From: Streptomyces echinatus | GTDB taxonomy: Bacteria; Actinomycetota; Actinomycetes; Streptomycetales; Streptomycetaceae | NCBI RefSeq assembly: GCF_014203595.1 | Contig: NZ_JACHJK010000003.1 | Span: forward strand, 701,564 to 765,563 | DNA: 64,000 nt | Direction: 5' to 3' | Part shown: piece after piece, positions 44,213-52,547 of the stretch | How the letters are laid out: the number at the start of each line of letters is the position of its first letter | Numbering within the stretch: the stretch's first letter is position 1 | Position numbers and translations under genes: made by a program | The notes under the pieces: model-generated | What the model saw: only the letters and a program-made list of their open reading frames with translations | Databases searched by the model: none | Told to the model about the DNA's origin: nothing

Positions 44213-45097
44213 ATGCTCGTGATCACCGCGCCCACCAGCGCCATCGGCCGTCCGCTCGTGGACGACCTGCTCGACCGCGGGGAGCACCTGCGCCTCGTCG
44301 CCCGGGACGCCTCGCGGCTCGCTCCCGAGGTCCGCGAGCGCGTCGAACTCGTCGTGGGCTCGCACGGCGACACCGATGTGATCGACCGGGCGTGTGCCGG
44401 CGCCGAGGCCGTCTTCTGGCTCGCGCCCGCCGACCCGGCCGCGCCGGACGCCGAGGCCGCCTACACCGGCTTCACCCGCCCGGCGTGCGCGGCCTTCGCC
44501 CGCCACGGCGTCGGCAGGGTCGTCGGCATCTCCGCGCTCGGCCGTGGGACGCCGATGGCGGAGCACGCCGGTCCGGTGACCGCTTCGCTGGCGATGGACG
44601 ACCTGATCGCCGCCTCGGGGGTCGCCTACCGCGCGGTCGTCTGCCCGTCCTTCATGCACAACCTGCTGCACCAGGCCGGTGCGATCAGGGACCAGGGCGT
44701 GTTCTCCATGATGACCGACCCGGACCTGAAGAGCCCCCTCGTGGCCACGCGTGACATCGCCGCCACCGCCGCGCGGCTGTTGGCGGACGAATCCTGGCAG
44801 GGGGCGGGCGAGGTGGCGTGTCTCGGCCCCGAGGACCTGTCACCGCGCGAGATGGCGGGGATCCTCTCCGAGGTCCTCGGCACCCGGATCGACTACCGTC
44901 AGGTTCCGGGGGCGGCCTTCAAGGACCGCCTCACCGGCTTCGGGACGAGCGAGGCGATGGCGCAGGCGATGGCCGACATGTTCGACGCCAAGAACCGGGG
45001 CCTCGACAACGCCGAGCCGCGCACGGCGGAGTCGACGACGCCGACGACGTTCCGGCAGTGGTGCGAGGAGGTGCTGAAGCCCGCCGTCAGGGCGTGA
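44213..45097 (+). CDS. NmrA-like NAD(P)-binding protein
   Basis: The 294-residue product is an atypical SDR: MLVITAPTSAIGRPLVDDLLDRGEHLRLVAR has a degenerate glycine motif (T-A-P-T-S-A-I-G in place of G-x-x-G-x-x-G). Later FWLAPADP and VVGISALGRG match NmrA/azoreductase-type members, and the active-site Tyr-x-x-x-Lys is not obvious. It may be a redox sensor or a quinone/azo reductase. ATG 44213 follows AAGGAAGAGG. It is in line with the beta-propeller gene. Confidence 0.82.
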   Translation: MLVITAPTSAIGRPLVDDLLDRGEHLRLVARDASRLAPEVRERVELVVGSHGDTDVIDRACAGAEAVFWLAPADPAAPDAEAAYTGFTRPACAAFARHGVGRVVGISALGRGTPMAEHAGPVTASLAMDDLIAASGVAYRAVVCPSFMHNLLHQAGAIRDQGVFSMMTDPDLKSPLVATRDIAATAARLLADESWQGAGEVACLGPEDLSPREMAGILSEVLGTRIDYRQVPGAAFKDRLTGFGTSEAMAQAMADMFDAKNRGLDNAEPRTAESTTPTTFRQWCEEVLKPAVRA

Positions 45098-45181
45098 GGC
45101 CGGCCGGGCCTGCCGCCGGAGCCGTCCGGGCCGGCTGGGCACCGCGCTCGCCGCCCGGCGACCGTCCCGTCCGGAGGGGGC

Positions 45182-45748
45182 TCAGCTCCCCGCGGCGACG
45201 GCCCTGAGCTCGGTCAGCGCTTCCCGTACCAGCTGGGCCAGGTCCCGGTCCTCGGCCGCCGCGATCCAGCGTTCGAAGCCGACCTTGAAGACCGACACCC
45301 CGGCCTCGGCGGCCAGGCTCGCGGCCGGCTCGGCGACTCCGCGCAGGCGCAGGGTGTCGGCGAGAGCGGCCGACAGCGAGGCGAGTTTGATGAGTTCGCG
45401 TTCCCGGAGTTCCGCGTTGGCCGTGATCACGGCGTGGCGCGCGCGTGCGAAGGGCCGCCGGTCGGCGAAGACCGCGCAGACCGCGTGGAGCCCGAGTGCC
45501 AGCGCGTCGATGGGTGCCGCGTTCTCCGGGGCGTCGGCGACCGCCCGTACGAACAGTTCCTGCAGGTCGCGGGAGCCGGCGAACAGCACCTCGCGCTTGT
45601 CGGCGTAGTGCCGGAAGAAGGTCCGTTCGGTCAGCCCGGCCCGCTTGGCGATCTCCGCCACGGTGGTCTGTTCGTACCCGCGCTCGCCGTAGAGCCCCAA
45701 CGCCGCTTCCGCCAGGCGCTCGCGCGCGTTCGGCTCCCATCTGCCCAT
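45182..45748 (-). CDS. TetR family regulator (partner of epimerase gene)
   Basis: 188 residues: ARERLAEAALGLYGERGYEQTTVAEIAKRAGLTERTFFRHYADKREVLF is a full TetR HTH, and VGFERWIAAAEDRDLAQLVREAL lies near the C-terminus. ATG 45748 is 22 bases from the operator half at 45770. Divergent from the SDR gene at 45835; it should repress both. Confidence 0.92.
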   Translation of the reverse strand: MGRWEPNARERLAEAALGLYGERGYEQTTVAEIAKRAGLTERTFFRHYADKREVLFAGSRDLQELFVRAVADAPENAAPIDALALGLHAVCAVFADRRPFARARHAVITANAELRERELIKLASLSAALADTLRLRGVAEPAASLAAEAGVSVFKVGFERWIAAAEDRDLAQLVREALTELRAVAAGS

Positions 45749-45769
45749 GCGCAGATCCTACGTGACGGC

Positions 45770-45815
45770 AGTGACTGACATCGGGTGCTAGGGTCGATGA
45801 CAGTCACTGACATCG
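45770..45815. promoter_or_regulatory. Double TetR operator flanking a TAGGGT -10
   Basis: CAGTGACTG (45769-45777) and CAGTCACTG (45801-45809) are each 9-bp palindromes, 32 bases apart. The arms 45770-45783 and 45795-45808 form an inverted repeat matching at 13 of 14 positions around TAGGGT (45789-45794), the likely -10 of the SDR gene. Confidence 0.8.
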
Positions 45816-45834
45816 AGAGTCTGGGGTTCCACCC

Positions 45835-46755
45835 ATGCGTATCTTCGTGACCGGGGCGTCCGGCTGGATCGGTTCCGCCCTCGTGCCCGATCTCGTCGAG
45901 GCGGGACATCACGTCGTCGGTCTGGCCCGGTCCGACACCGCCGCCGAAGCGCTCGCCACGGCCGGGGCCGAGGCGGTCCGCGGCTCCCTCGACGACCTCG
46001 ACGTCCTGCGGGACGCGGCCGCCGCCTCGGACGGCGTGATCCACCTCGCCTTCAAGCACGACCTGGCCTTCGGCGGGGACTTCCAGGGCGCCGCCGAGGC
46101 CGATCGCCGCGCCGCAGACGCCCTCGGCGACGCCCTCGCCGGCACCGGCCGGCCCTTCGTCCTCGCCTCCGGGCTGCTCGGTGTCGCGCCCGGGCGGGTG
46201 GCGACCGAGCGGGACAGGCCCGCGACCGAGGGCTCGGCCGTCTCGGTGCGGGCGGCCACCGCCGAGGCGGTGCTCGCGCTCGCCTCGCGCGGAGTTCGCT
46301 CGTCCGTGGTGCGGCTCTCCCCGACCTGCCACGGCGACGGGGACAACGGCTTCATGGCGAGCCTGGTCGCCACCGCCCGGGCCAAGGGCGTCTCCGGCTA
46401 TCTCGGCGACGGCGCCAACCGCTGGCCGGCCGTGCACCGGCTCGACGCCGCCCGTCTGTTCCGGCTGGCGGCCGAGAAGGCACCCGCGGGATCGGTGCTG
46501 CACGGCGCCGTGGAGGAGGGCGTCACGCTCCGGGACATCGCGGAGGTGATCGGCCGTCACCTCGACGTGCCGGTGGCATCCGTGGCGCCCGAGGACGCGG
46601 CCGGACACTTCGCCTGGCTGGGTGGCGTCCTAGGTCTCGACGCCGCCGCGTCGAGCACCCTCACCCGCGAACTCCTCGACTGGGAACCGGTCCGGCCCGG
46701 CCTGCTCGCGGACCTCGACAAGGGCCACTACTTCCAGGGCGCCGCCACCGGCTGA
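45835..46755 (+). CDS. NAD-dependent epimerase/dehydratase-type SDR
   Basis: A 306-residue extended SDR with MRIFVTGASGWIGSALVPDLVEAGHHVVGLARSD (intact GxxGxxG) and VIHLAFKHD as the second strand motif. The catalytic Tyr-x-x-x-Lys is not clearly present; ATAEAVLALASRG stands where it is expected, as in several SDR5/48-like members. Substrate unknown. Start ATG 45835, about 34 bases from the predicted transcript start. A very strong hairpin follows. Confidence 0.88.
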   Translation: MRIFVTGASGWIGSALVPDLVEAGHHVVGLARSDTAAEALATAGAEAVRGSLDDLDVLRDAAAASDGVIHLAFKHDLAFGGDFQGAAEADRRAADALGDALAGTGRPFVLASGLLGVAPGRVATERDRPATEGSAVSVRAATAEAVLALASRGVRSSVVRLSPTCHGDGDNGFMASLVATARAKGVSGYLGDGANRWPAVHRLDAARLFRLAAEKAPAGSVLHGAVEEGVTLRDIAEVIGRHLDVPVASVAPEDAAGHFAWLGGVLGLDAAASSTLTRELLDWEPVRPGLLADLDKGHYFQGAATG

Positions 46756-46783
46756 CCGGTACACCGGAGGTCCCGGAACGCGA

Positions 46784-46821
46784 AGGAGTCCTGCCGGGCC
46801 ACAAGGCCCGGCAGGACTCCT
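46784..46821. terminator. Bidirectional terminator, 17-bp stem
   Basis: A perfect 17-bp stem with loop ACAA (46801-46804); the arms begin AGGAGTCCTG and end CAGGACTCCT. It lies between the convergent SDR and MMPL genes. Confidence 0.92.
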
Positions 46822-46840
46822 CCGGTCACACCGGCTGCCG

Positions 46841-49030
46841 CTAGCCGCGGCGCCCGGCGGGATCGTGGGCGGTGTCCCGGTCCTCATCCACCCGCGGCGC
46901 GGAGTCCGCGGTCGCGGCGACCGCGCCGGCGGCCGGGGCCTCCGCCCGGTCCCCGTGGCCCGGCCACCAGGCGGCGTGGCCGATCAGGGCCGTGAGGCTC
47001 GGAGTGAAGAACATCGCCATGACGAACGCGGCGACCGCGATACCGAAGGAGACCGCGAAACCCATCTCCGAGAGCAGCGAGTTGCCCGCCAGCATCATGG
47101 TGGCGAAGGTCGCCGCCAGGATGAAGCCCGCCGCGGCCACGGTCGGCCCGGCGTGCCGCAGCGCCATACCGGCCGCCTCGCGCGGATCGCGGCCCTCTCG
47201 GGCCTCCTCGCGCAGCCGGGCGATCATGAGGATGTTGTAGTCGGTGCCGATGGCGACCACGAAGAGATACATGATCACCGGCAGCATGAACATCAGGCCC
47301 GAGTGCCCCTGGCCCTCCTGGAAGATCCACACGGTGGCACCGAGGGTCGCGCCGAAGCCGAGACCCACGGAGGCCATCAGGTACCAGGGCGCGACCACGC
47401 TGCGCAGCAGCAGGCCCAGGATCACCATGATCAGGATGGCGGCGACCGGGAAGACCGTCTTGTAGTCGTGGTTGACCGCCGCGTGGATGTCCTTGAAGAT
47501 CGAGGACATGCCGCCGACGAGCGCCTCGGTGCCCGGGGGCGCCGTCGAGTGCGCGACGTCGCGGACCCGGCCCACGGCGTCGATCGCCTTGTCCGTCGAC
47601 GCCTCGTACTTGAGCGTGACGGTGAAGTCCGCGGTGGTGCCCTCCTTGTTCACCTCGGCCATGCGGGCGCTCGCGACGCCGTCCACCGCGCCGAGCCGCC
47701 GCGCGTACGCGTCGAAGGCGGACTTGTCCAGCGGCTTGCCGTCGGTGCTGGACAGGTAGACGTCGGTGGGTGCCGCGGCGCCCGCCGAGTACGCCTTCTG
47801 CATCTCGTCCTGGACGACCATGGACTCCTTGGTCTTGGGCATGGAGCCCGACGCCAGGTCGAAGGTCGCCTTGTAGCCGAACGTGCCGACCGACAGGGCG
47901 AGCAGGATGAGGCCGGAGAGCAGCGCGGTGAGCGCCGGGCGGCGCTGGACGCCTCGGCCGAGTGCGGCGAAGCGGGCGTTCTCCGGTTCCTTCTGCCAGG
48001 ACTTCGAGGGCCAGAAGACCTTCGGGCCGATGAGCGAGACCACGGCGGGGATCAGGGTCAGGCCCGCGACCAGCGTGGCGGCGACCGCGATGGCGAGCGC
48101 CGGGCCCATCTGCTTCAGGAAGCCCAGCGTGGAGAGCACCAGGGCGAGGAACGCGATGATGACGGCACCCGCCGCCGAGGCGATGGCCTCGCCGACCCGG
48201 CCGACCGCGTTGACCATGGCCTCCTTGGGCTCCTCACCCGCGCGCAGGCTTTCGCGATATCGGAATATCAGGAACAGGAAGTAGTCCGTGCCGACGCCGA
48301 AGAGAACGACGATCAGGATGGACGAGATCGAGCTGTTGGCCTGGAGGTCGAACAGCTTGGTGGCGTAGGCGATCAGTCCGTTGGCGACGGCGGACACCAG
48401 GCCGATCAGCACCAATGGCAGGATGGCGAGAATCGGCGCACGGAAGATGATCAACAGCGTTACCAGAATGATGACAAAGGTACCGATACCGATCAACGCC
48501 TGGCCACGCTTGGACGAATCCTGCTGGTCGAGGGCCTGCGCGGCGGAGCCGCCCAGCTTGACGTCGAGATCCGTGCCCTTGGCCAGATTCTTGGCCTCTT
48601 CGCGCAACTCCTTCGCCGCGTCGGCCTGTTTGGGCTGACCGGCGTTCTTGCTGTCCATCTGGACCAGGGTCATGGCATACCTGCCGTCCTCGGACGGCTG
48701 GCCGGGGACGACCTTCTGCACCTGGTCGATGTGCTTCTTGCCCAGCTCGGACGTGATCCGGGCGACATCCTTCTGGTCGGCGGCGGTGAGCTTGCCGCCG
48801 TCGGTGCGCTGGTAGAGCGCGATCGCGGACGGAGTGAAGGCGCTGGGGAACGCCCTCTCCTGGAGGTCCGCCGCTTTGATCGATTCGTAACTCTTGGGTA
48901 GAAAACTGCTTTCGTCACTGTTCGAGGGCAGGCTCGGAGCGGTGGCGACGATCGCCACCGCCGCGATGAGCCACGCCACGATCGTCCACACGGGATGACG
49001 GACGACGGCGCTGCCTATTCGTCGGAACAT
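46841..49030 (-). CDS. MMPL family RND-type membrane exporter
   Basis: A 729-residue RND pump: RHPVWTIVAWLIAAVAIVATAPSLP (helix 1), a long extracytoplasmic loop, and five helices including GVGTDYFLFLIFRYRE. After a second loop come the matching helices including AIGTDYNILMIARLREE. The two GTDY motifs are the proton-relay sites of MmpL proteins, which export lipids or lipophilic molecules. ATG 49030 (MFRRIGSAVV) is preferred to upstream ATGs by the ribosome site AGGAGG. No regulator gene is adjacent. Confidence 0.93.
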   Translation of the reverse strand: MFRRIGSAVVRHPVWTIVAWLIAAVAIVATAPSLPSNSDESSFLPKSYESIKAADLQERAFPSAFTPSAIALYQRTDGGKLTAADQKDVARITSELGKKHIDQVQKVVPGQPSEDGRYAMTLVQMDSKNAGQPKQADAAKELREEAKNLAKGTDLDVKLGGSAAQALDQQDSSKRGQALIGIGTFVIILVTLLIIFRAPILAILPLVLIGLVSAVANGLIAYATKLFDLQANSSISSILIVVLFGVGTDYFLFLIFRYRESLRAGEEPKEAMVNAVGRVGEAIASAAGAVIIAFLALVLSTLGFLKQMGPALAIAVAATLVAGLTLIPAVVSLIGPKVFWPSKSWQKEPENARFAALGRGVQRRPALTALLSGLILLALSVGTFGYKATFDLASGSMPKTKESMVVQDEMQKAYSAGAAAPTDVYLSSTDGKPLDKSAFDAYARRLGAVDGVASARMAEVNKEGTTADFTVTLKYEASTDKAIDAVGRVRDVAHSTAPPGTEALVGGMSSIFKDIHAAVNHDYKTVFPVAAILIMVILGLLLRSVVAPWYLMASVGLGFGATLGATVWIFQEGQGHSGLMFMLPVIMYLFVVAIGTDYNILMIARLREEAREGRDPREAAGMALRHAGPTVAAAGFILAATFATMMLAGNSLLSEMGFAVSFGIAVAAFVMAMFFTPSLTALIGHAAWWPGHGDRAEAPAAGAVAATADSAPRVDEDRDTAHDPAGRRG

Positions 49031-49404
49031 GCGGAGGGTCCTCCTGGGAAGGAAGATCACCGCAGCCCGGGGAGCGGTCCCTGGCATCGGCGACCCCGAC
49101 CGGCGCACGTCGAACGGGCCGGTCGCATGGTTGTCTTGGTTTCACATCCTAGTAACCAGGACCACACGGTCTCACATGAGATTCTCCCGAGCCCCGGCAT
49201 GGCGGACAAATCCGGCCGAATTACGGGACGTTGCCGATGAGGCGAGTGAACGGCCCACGGCCGGGCGGGCGTTCGGCCGACCGCGCCGCGAACCCGCCGT
49301 GTGCCCGCACCGGGCCGGCGTCGGCCGGCGGCCCCGCCCCGGCCCCGTCGCCCCGACCCGCGTACGGCAGGATCGGACACGGCAACGACGGTACGGGAGT
49401 GGGC
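49031..49404. other. 374-base gene-free leader region
   Basis: It carries the predicted MMPL promoter at 49146-49174 and an AT-richer patch. I see no supported gene in it. Confidence 0.6.
49146..49174 (-). promoter_or_regulatory. Predicted MMPL promoter
   Basis: On the minus strand TGAGAC (49174-49169), 17-base spacer, TAGGAT (49151-49146). This fits the housekeeping sigma pattern and leaves a leader of about 110 bases. TGGTT/AACCA half-sites flank the -10. Confidence 0.5.
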
Positions 49405-49629
49405 ATGGCGTGGTCCGAGCGGGTGGTCGTCCGGGACGGTGTCCGGCTGGTCTGTCGTGACTGGGCGGGGCCGCGCGGCCGTGCGGAAGGGGACGCGGGC
49501 GTCCTCACCGGCGGGCTGCTCAGCGCCGGGGCGTGCGCGGTACTGAGCGGCGGGCGGCTGCCGCGTCACCCGCCGCGGCCCGCCGCTCGGGGACGATCCG
49601 CCGGTCGTTTCCGCGCGGGGGCGCGCTGA
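49405..49629 (+). pseudogene. Probable remnant of an alpha/beta-hydrolase N-terminus
   Basis: ATG 49405 follows GGGAG and encodes MAWSERVVVRDGVRLVCRDW, which looks like the first two strands of alpha/beta hydrolases (they continue with the HG oxyanion strand). After WAGPRG the match ends and 50 low-complexity residues follow to the stop at 49629. No HG or GxSxG motif appears downstream in any frame. The gene may be a decayed 5' fragment, or a chance match in GC-rich DNA. Confidence 0.4.
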
Positions 49630-49712
49630 CCGGGATCGCCGGTTCGGCGCGCCGGGCCGCACCGGCCGCGGCGGGCAGGTGTCGGACCCGGTCGCGGGGG
49701 CATCGGCGCTAT

Positions 49713-50558
49713 ATGGATGCACGGTCATGGGTGTGGCGCGGACGAGGCCGGGCGCGCCGGGCGGCGGACAGCACGGCGATGTCCGTGGCGGCCCGGTCGG
49801 GTTTCGTGGCGCGCGGGCTGATCTACGTACTCGTGGGAGTCATCGCGCTGCAGATCGCCTTCGGCGGTGACGGCGGCGGCCAGCAGGCCGACCGCGGCGG
49901 TGCCCTCGGTGAGCTGGCCGGGCAGCCGCTCGGGTCGGTGATGCTGTGGATCGTGGGCATCGCGCTGGCCGGGATGGCGCTGTGGGGGCTGTCGGAGGCG
50001 GTGTTCGGCGGCGCGGGACCCGACGGGTCGAAACCGTCCCGGCGGGCGGCCGCCCTGTTCCGTTTCGTCCTCTACTGCTTCGTGTCGTACTCGGTGCTCT
50101 CGTACGCGGCCGGGGACCGGGGCAGCGGCAGCGGGTCGTCGGACCGGCAGAGCGACGACGTCACCGCCCGGGTCCTGGACTGGCCGGCCGGCCAGTGGCT
50201 CGTCGGGGCCGTGGGCGCCGCGGTGGTGATCGCCGGGCTGTGGATGTCGGTGCGGGCCGTGCGGAAGAAGTTCCGCGAGGAGCTGCGCGGCGGTGACATG
50301 TCCGGCAGGACCGAGCGGGTCGTCGACTTCCTGGGGGTGACGGGCGGTACGGCCCGTGGTGCCGTGTTCGCGGCGGCCGGTGTGTTCGCGCTCGTCGCGG
50401 CCGTCCGGCACCGGCCGGGAGAGGCCAGGGGCATGGACGACACACTGCGGGGGTTCCGGGATCTGCCGGCCGGACCCTGGCTGCTCGCCGTGGTCGCGCT
50501 CGGCCTGGCGGCGTTCGGTGTCTTCTCCTGGTGCGACGCCCGCTGGCACAAGGTCTGA
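49713..50558 (+). CDS. DUF1206 membrane protein
   Basis: The 281-residue product has three tandem two-helix units: GFVARGLIYVLVGVIALQIAFG, GSVMLWIVGIALAGMALWGL, later RFVLYCFVSYSVLSYAAG, and GTARGAVFAAAGVFALVAAV, LLAVVALGLAAFGVFSW. This is the DUF1206 repeat, six spans in total, function unknown. ATG 49713 (MDARSWVWRG) keeps the basic N-terminus typical of the family; ATG 49779 is possible. Its stop is 12 bases from that of the convergent LCP gene. Confidence 0.9.
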   Translation: MDARSWVWRGRGRARRAADSTAMSVAARSGFVARGLIYVLVGVIALQIAFGGDGGGQQADRGGALGELAGQPLGSVMLWIVGIALAGMALWGLSEAVFGGAGPDGSKPSRRAAALFRFVLYCFVSYSVLSYAAGDRGSGSGSSDRQSDDVTARVLDWPAGQWLVGAVGAAVVIAGLWMSVRAVRKKFREELRGGDMSGRTERVVDFLGVTGGTARGAVFAAAGVFALVAAVRHRPGEARGMDDTLRGFRDLPAGPWLLAVVALGLAAFGVFSWCDARWHKV

Positions 50559-50570
50559 CCCGTCGGCCGG

Positions 50571-52277
50571 TCAGGCGTCGGAGTCGGGCTTGCTCCGCGC
50601 CGCCGCGTACGCCTGGGCCGGTGTCATGGGGACGCCGTCGAGCATGACCGTCTTGTAGGGGCTGACCTTGGCGCAGGTCTTGGCCTGGTCGGCGGTGGAG
50701 GCGTGGGCGTCGGAGACGGCGGCCTTGGTGTCGGCCGGTGCCGGGGACGCGGTGGACGCGCCCGGGTATGTGCTTCCGCCGGGCCAGTCACTGCCGACCA
50801 CCAGGGTCAGGTCCTGTCCGGTGCCCTGCTTCAGCCGGGAGGGGGGCAGGCCGAGTGCCTTGGCCACCGTCTGGGCCGCGGCCTTCCGGCCGGTGCCGTA
50901 GGTGAGCGTGGTGCTCGTCGCGGGGCTGGGAGCGTTGGCCGTGGAGGTGGAGCCGAAGCCCTGGCCGGTGAGGGCGCTCGCGATGACGGAGGCCCGGCCG
51001 GTGATGCCCGTGCCGTTCTCCACCGTCACGGCGATCCGCGACGCGGGCACGGCGGAGGCGGTGGCCCTGGCCTTGGCGGTCGCCGAGGCCGCCCCGGACT
51101 TCTTGCCGGAGCCGGTGGTCAGGGACTGGTCGTCGGCGATGGTGGCGAACAGGCTCCGCGCGCCCGGGCCGACGACCACGCGGTCACTGTCGGCCGGGTC
51201 GGGCGCGGTCTGCATGGTCGCGAAGGTGATCCGGTCGGTGGGCACCTTGTTCACGTCGCCGGCGAGCGCGATCAGCTTCTTCACGCTGCCCAGTCCGTCG
51301 TCCACGGTCAGCGCCTTGGTGGCGGCGTCGGAGAGCTTGTAGACCGCGGTCGGGTCGGTGAGCGTGCCCGCGCTCTTGAACTTGCGGATCATCGCGCTGA
51401 GGAAGATGTGCTGCGAGATCGTACGGCCGAGGTCGCTGCCGTCCCCGAAGCCGTGCCGGGACCGTACGAACTCCAGGGCGGCGACGCCCTTGAGGGTGTG
51501 GGCGCCCTGGGACAGCTTCAGGTGGGAGTAGGTGTCGTAGACGTCGTCGTCGACGCAGACGGAGACGCCGCCGACCGCGTCGGACATCTTGACGACACCG
51601 GAGAAGTCGAGCTTGACGAAGTGGTCGATGGGGATGCCGGTGAGCCGGTGGACGGTGGCCACCTGGCAGGCGGGGCCGTACTGGAGCGCGCTGTTGATCT
51701 GGCCGTAGTAGCCGGGGGTGGACTGGCCGCTCTCGCCGTCCTTGCAGGCCGGGACCTTGCTCATGGTGTCGCGCGGGATGCTCATCACGGTGGCGTTGGA
51801 GCGGTCCGCGGATATGTGCAGCACCATCTGCACGTCCGCGTTGCTGCCGGTCTGCACCCCGGTCGTCGAGCAGCCGCCGCCGAGCTTGCAGTCCTTCTCA
51901 CTGGTGCGGCCGTCCGAGCCCATGACCAGGATGTTGATCGGGGTACGGCCGAAGGCGTCGGCCTTCTCCGTGCCGCCCTTGCCGTCCAGCGAGACGCTGT
52001 GGATGTTGCCGTTCAGGTGCTGGTAGAACCACCAGCCCGCGCCGGCGGTGACCACGACGAGGACGGACAGGCCGACCGCGGTGGCCTTCAGCACCTTTCT
52101 GCCGCGGCTCAGCCGGCGGGGCCCCCGTTCGCCGGGTGCACCAGCGGGCGCGGGCGAGGTGGAGGGCCGGCCGCCCGGCGGACCCGTCTCGTCCGGCTCG
52201 GCCGTGCGCTGCCCGGGCACCTGTGTGCGGCGGCTGCGCGTGGCCTGGCCGGCCGGCCCGTCCCACGGGTCGCTCAT
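50571..52277 (-). CDS. LCP (LytR-CpsA-Psr) family wall-polymer ligase with LytR_C domain
   Basis: A 568-residue protein: cytosolic Pro-rich tail, membrane helix near 62-90, LCP domain with NILVMGSDGRTSEKD, MVLHISADRSNATVMSIPRDTM, and LEFVRSRHGFGDGSDLGRTISQH (the Arg-rich pyrophosphate site). From about 420 a LytR_C domain follows (RIAVTVENGTGITGRASVIASALTGQGF). LCP enzymes attach teichoic or arabinogalactan-type polymers to peptidoglycan. ATG 52277 follows GGGGAGTGG. A palindrome 38 bases upstream may regulate it. Confidence 0.94.
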   Translation of the reverse strand: MSDPWDGPAGQATRSRRTQVPGQRTAEPDETGPPGGRPSTSPAPAGAPGERGPRRLSRGRKVLKATAVGLSVLVVVTAGAGWWFYQHLNGNIHSVSLDGKGGTEKADAFGRTPINILVMGSDGRTSEKDCKLGGGCSTTGVQTGSNADVQMVLHISADRSNATVMSIPRDTMSKVPACKDGESGQSTPGYYGQINSALQYGPACQVATVHRLTGIPIDHFVKLDFSGVVKMSDAVGGVSVCVDDDVYDTYSHLKLSQGAHTLKGVAALEFVRSRHGFGDGSDLGRTISQHIFLSAMIRKFKSAGTLTDPTAVYKLSDAATKALTVDDGLGSVKKLIALAGDVNKVPTDRITFATMQTAPDPADSDRVVVGPGARSLFATIADDQSLTTGSGKKSGAASATAKARATASAVPASRIAVTVENGTGITGRASVIASALTGQGFGSTSTANAPSPATSTTLTYGTGRKAAAQTVAKALGLPPSRLKQGTGQDLTLVVGSDWPGGSTYPGASTASPAPADTKAAVSDAHASTADQAKTCAKVSPYKTVMLDGVPMTPAQAYAAARSKPDSDA

Positions 52278-52314
52278 CTTCCACTCCCCTGAACGGTCGG
52301 GCCTGTGCGAAGTC

Positions 52315-52334
52315 GATTGCGTAGTTGCGCAATC
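52315..52334. promoter_or_regulatory. Inverted repeat GATTGCG-N6-CGCAATC upstream of LCP gene
   Basis: Perfect 7-bp arms around TAGTTG, with an inner TTGCGCAA. It lies 38-57 bases before the LCP start in an AT-richer stretch, consistent with an operator. Confidence 0.6.
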
Positions 52335-52547
52335 TAACAAACAGGTGGCCCGAGCAGCCCGGATGCACACCCGATTCACAGGTGAGGCATCTCATCACCG
52401 CCCGGGTGAGGCGTCTCGCCGCCTCGGCGGCGGGCCGGGCGGGCAGCGGGAGTCTACGTGCCCTTCCTGAGTACCCGGAGCCGCGCCGGCCGGACCGGTT
52501 CGCCCCGGCTCCGCGGTACCGGCCGGCCACGTCGGGCGGGCCGTGAT

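Noticed and set aside
49033..49044. GGAGGACCCTCC hairpin that would hide the MMPL ribosome site
   Set aside because: Only two bases separate the arms, so a stable loop would need to open most of the stem.
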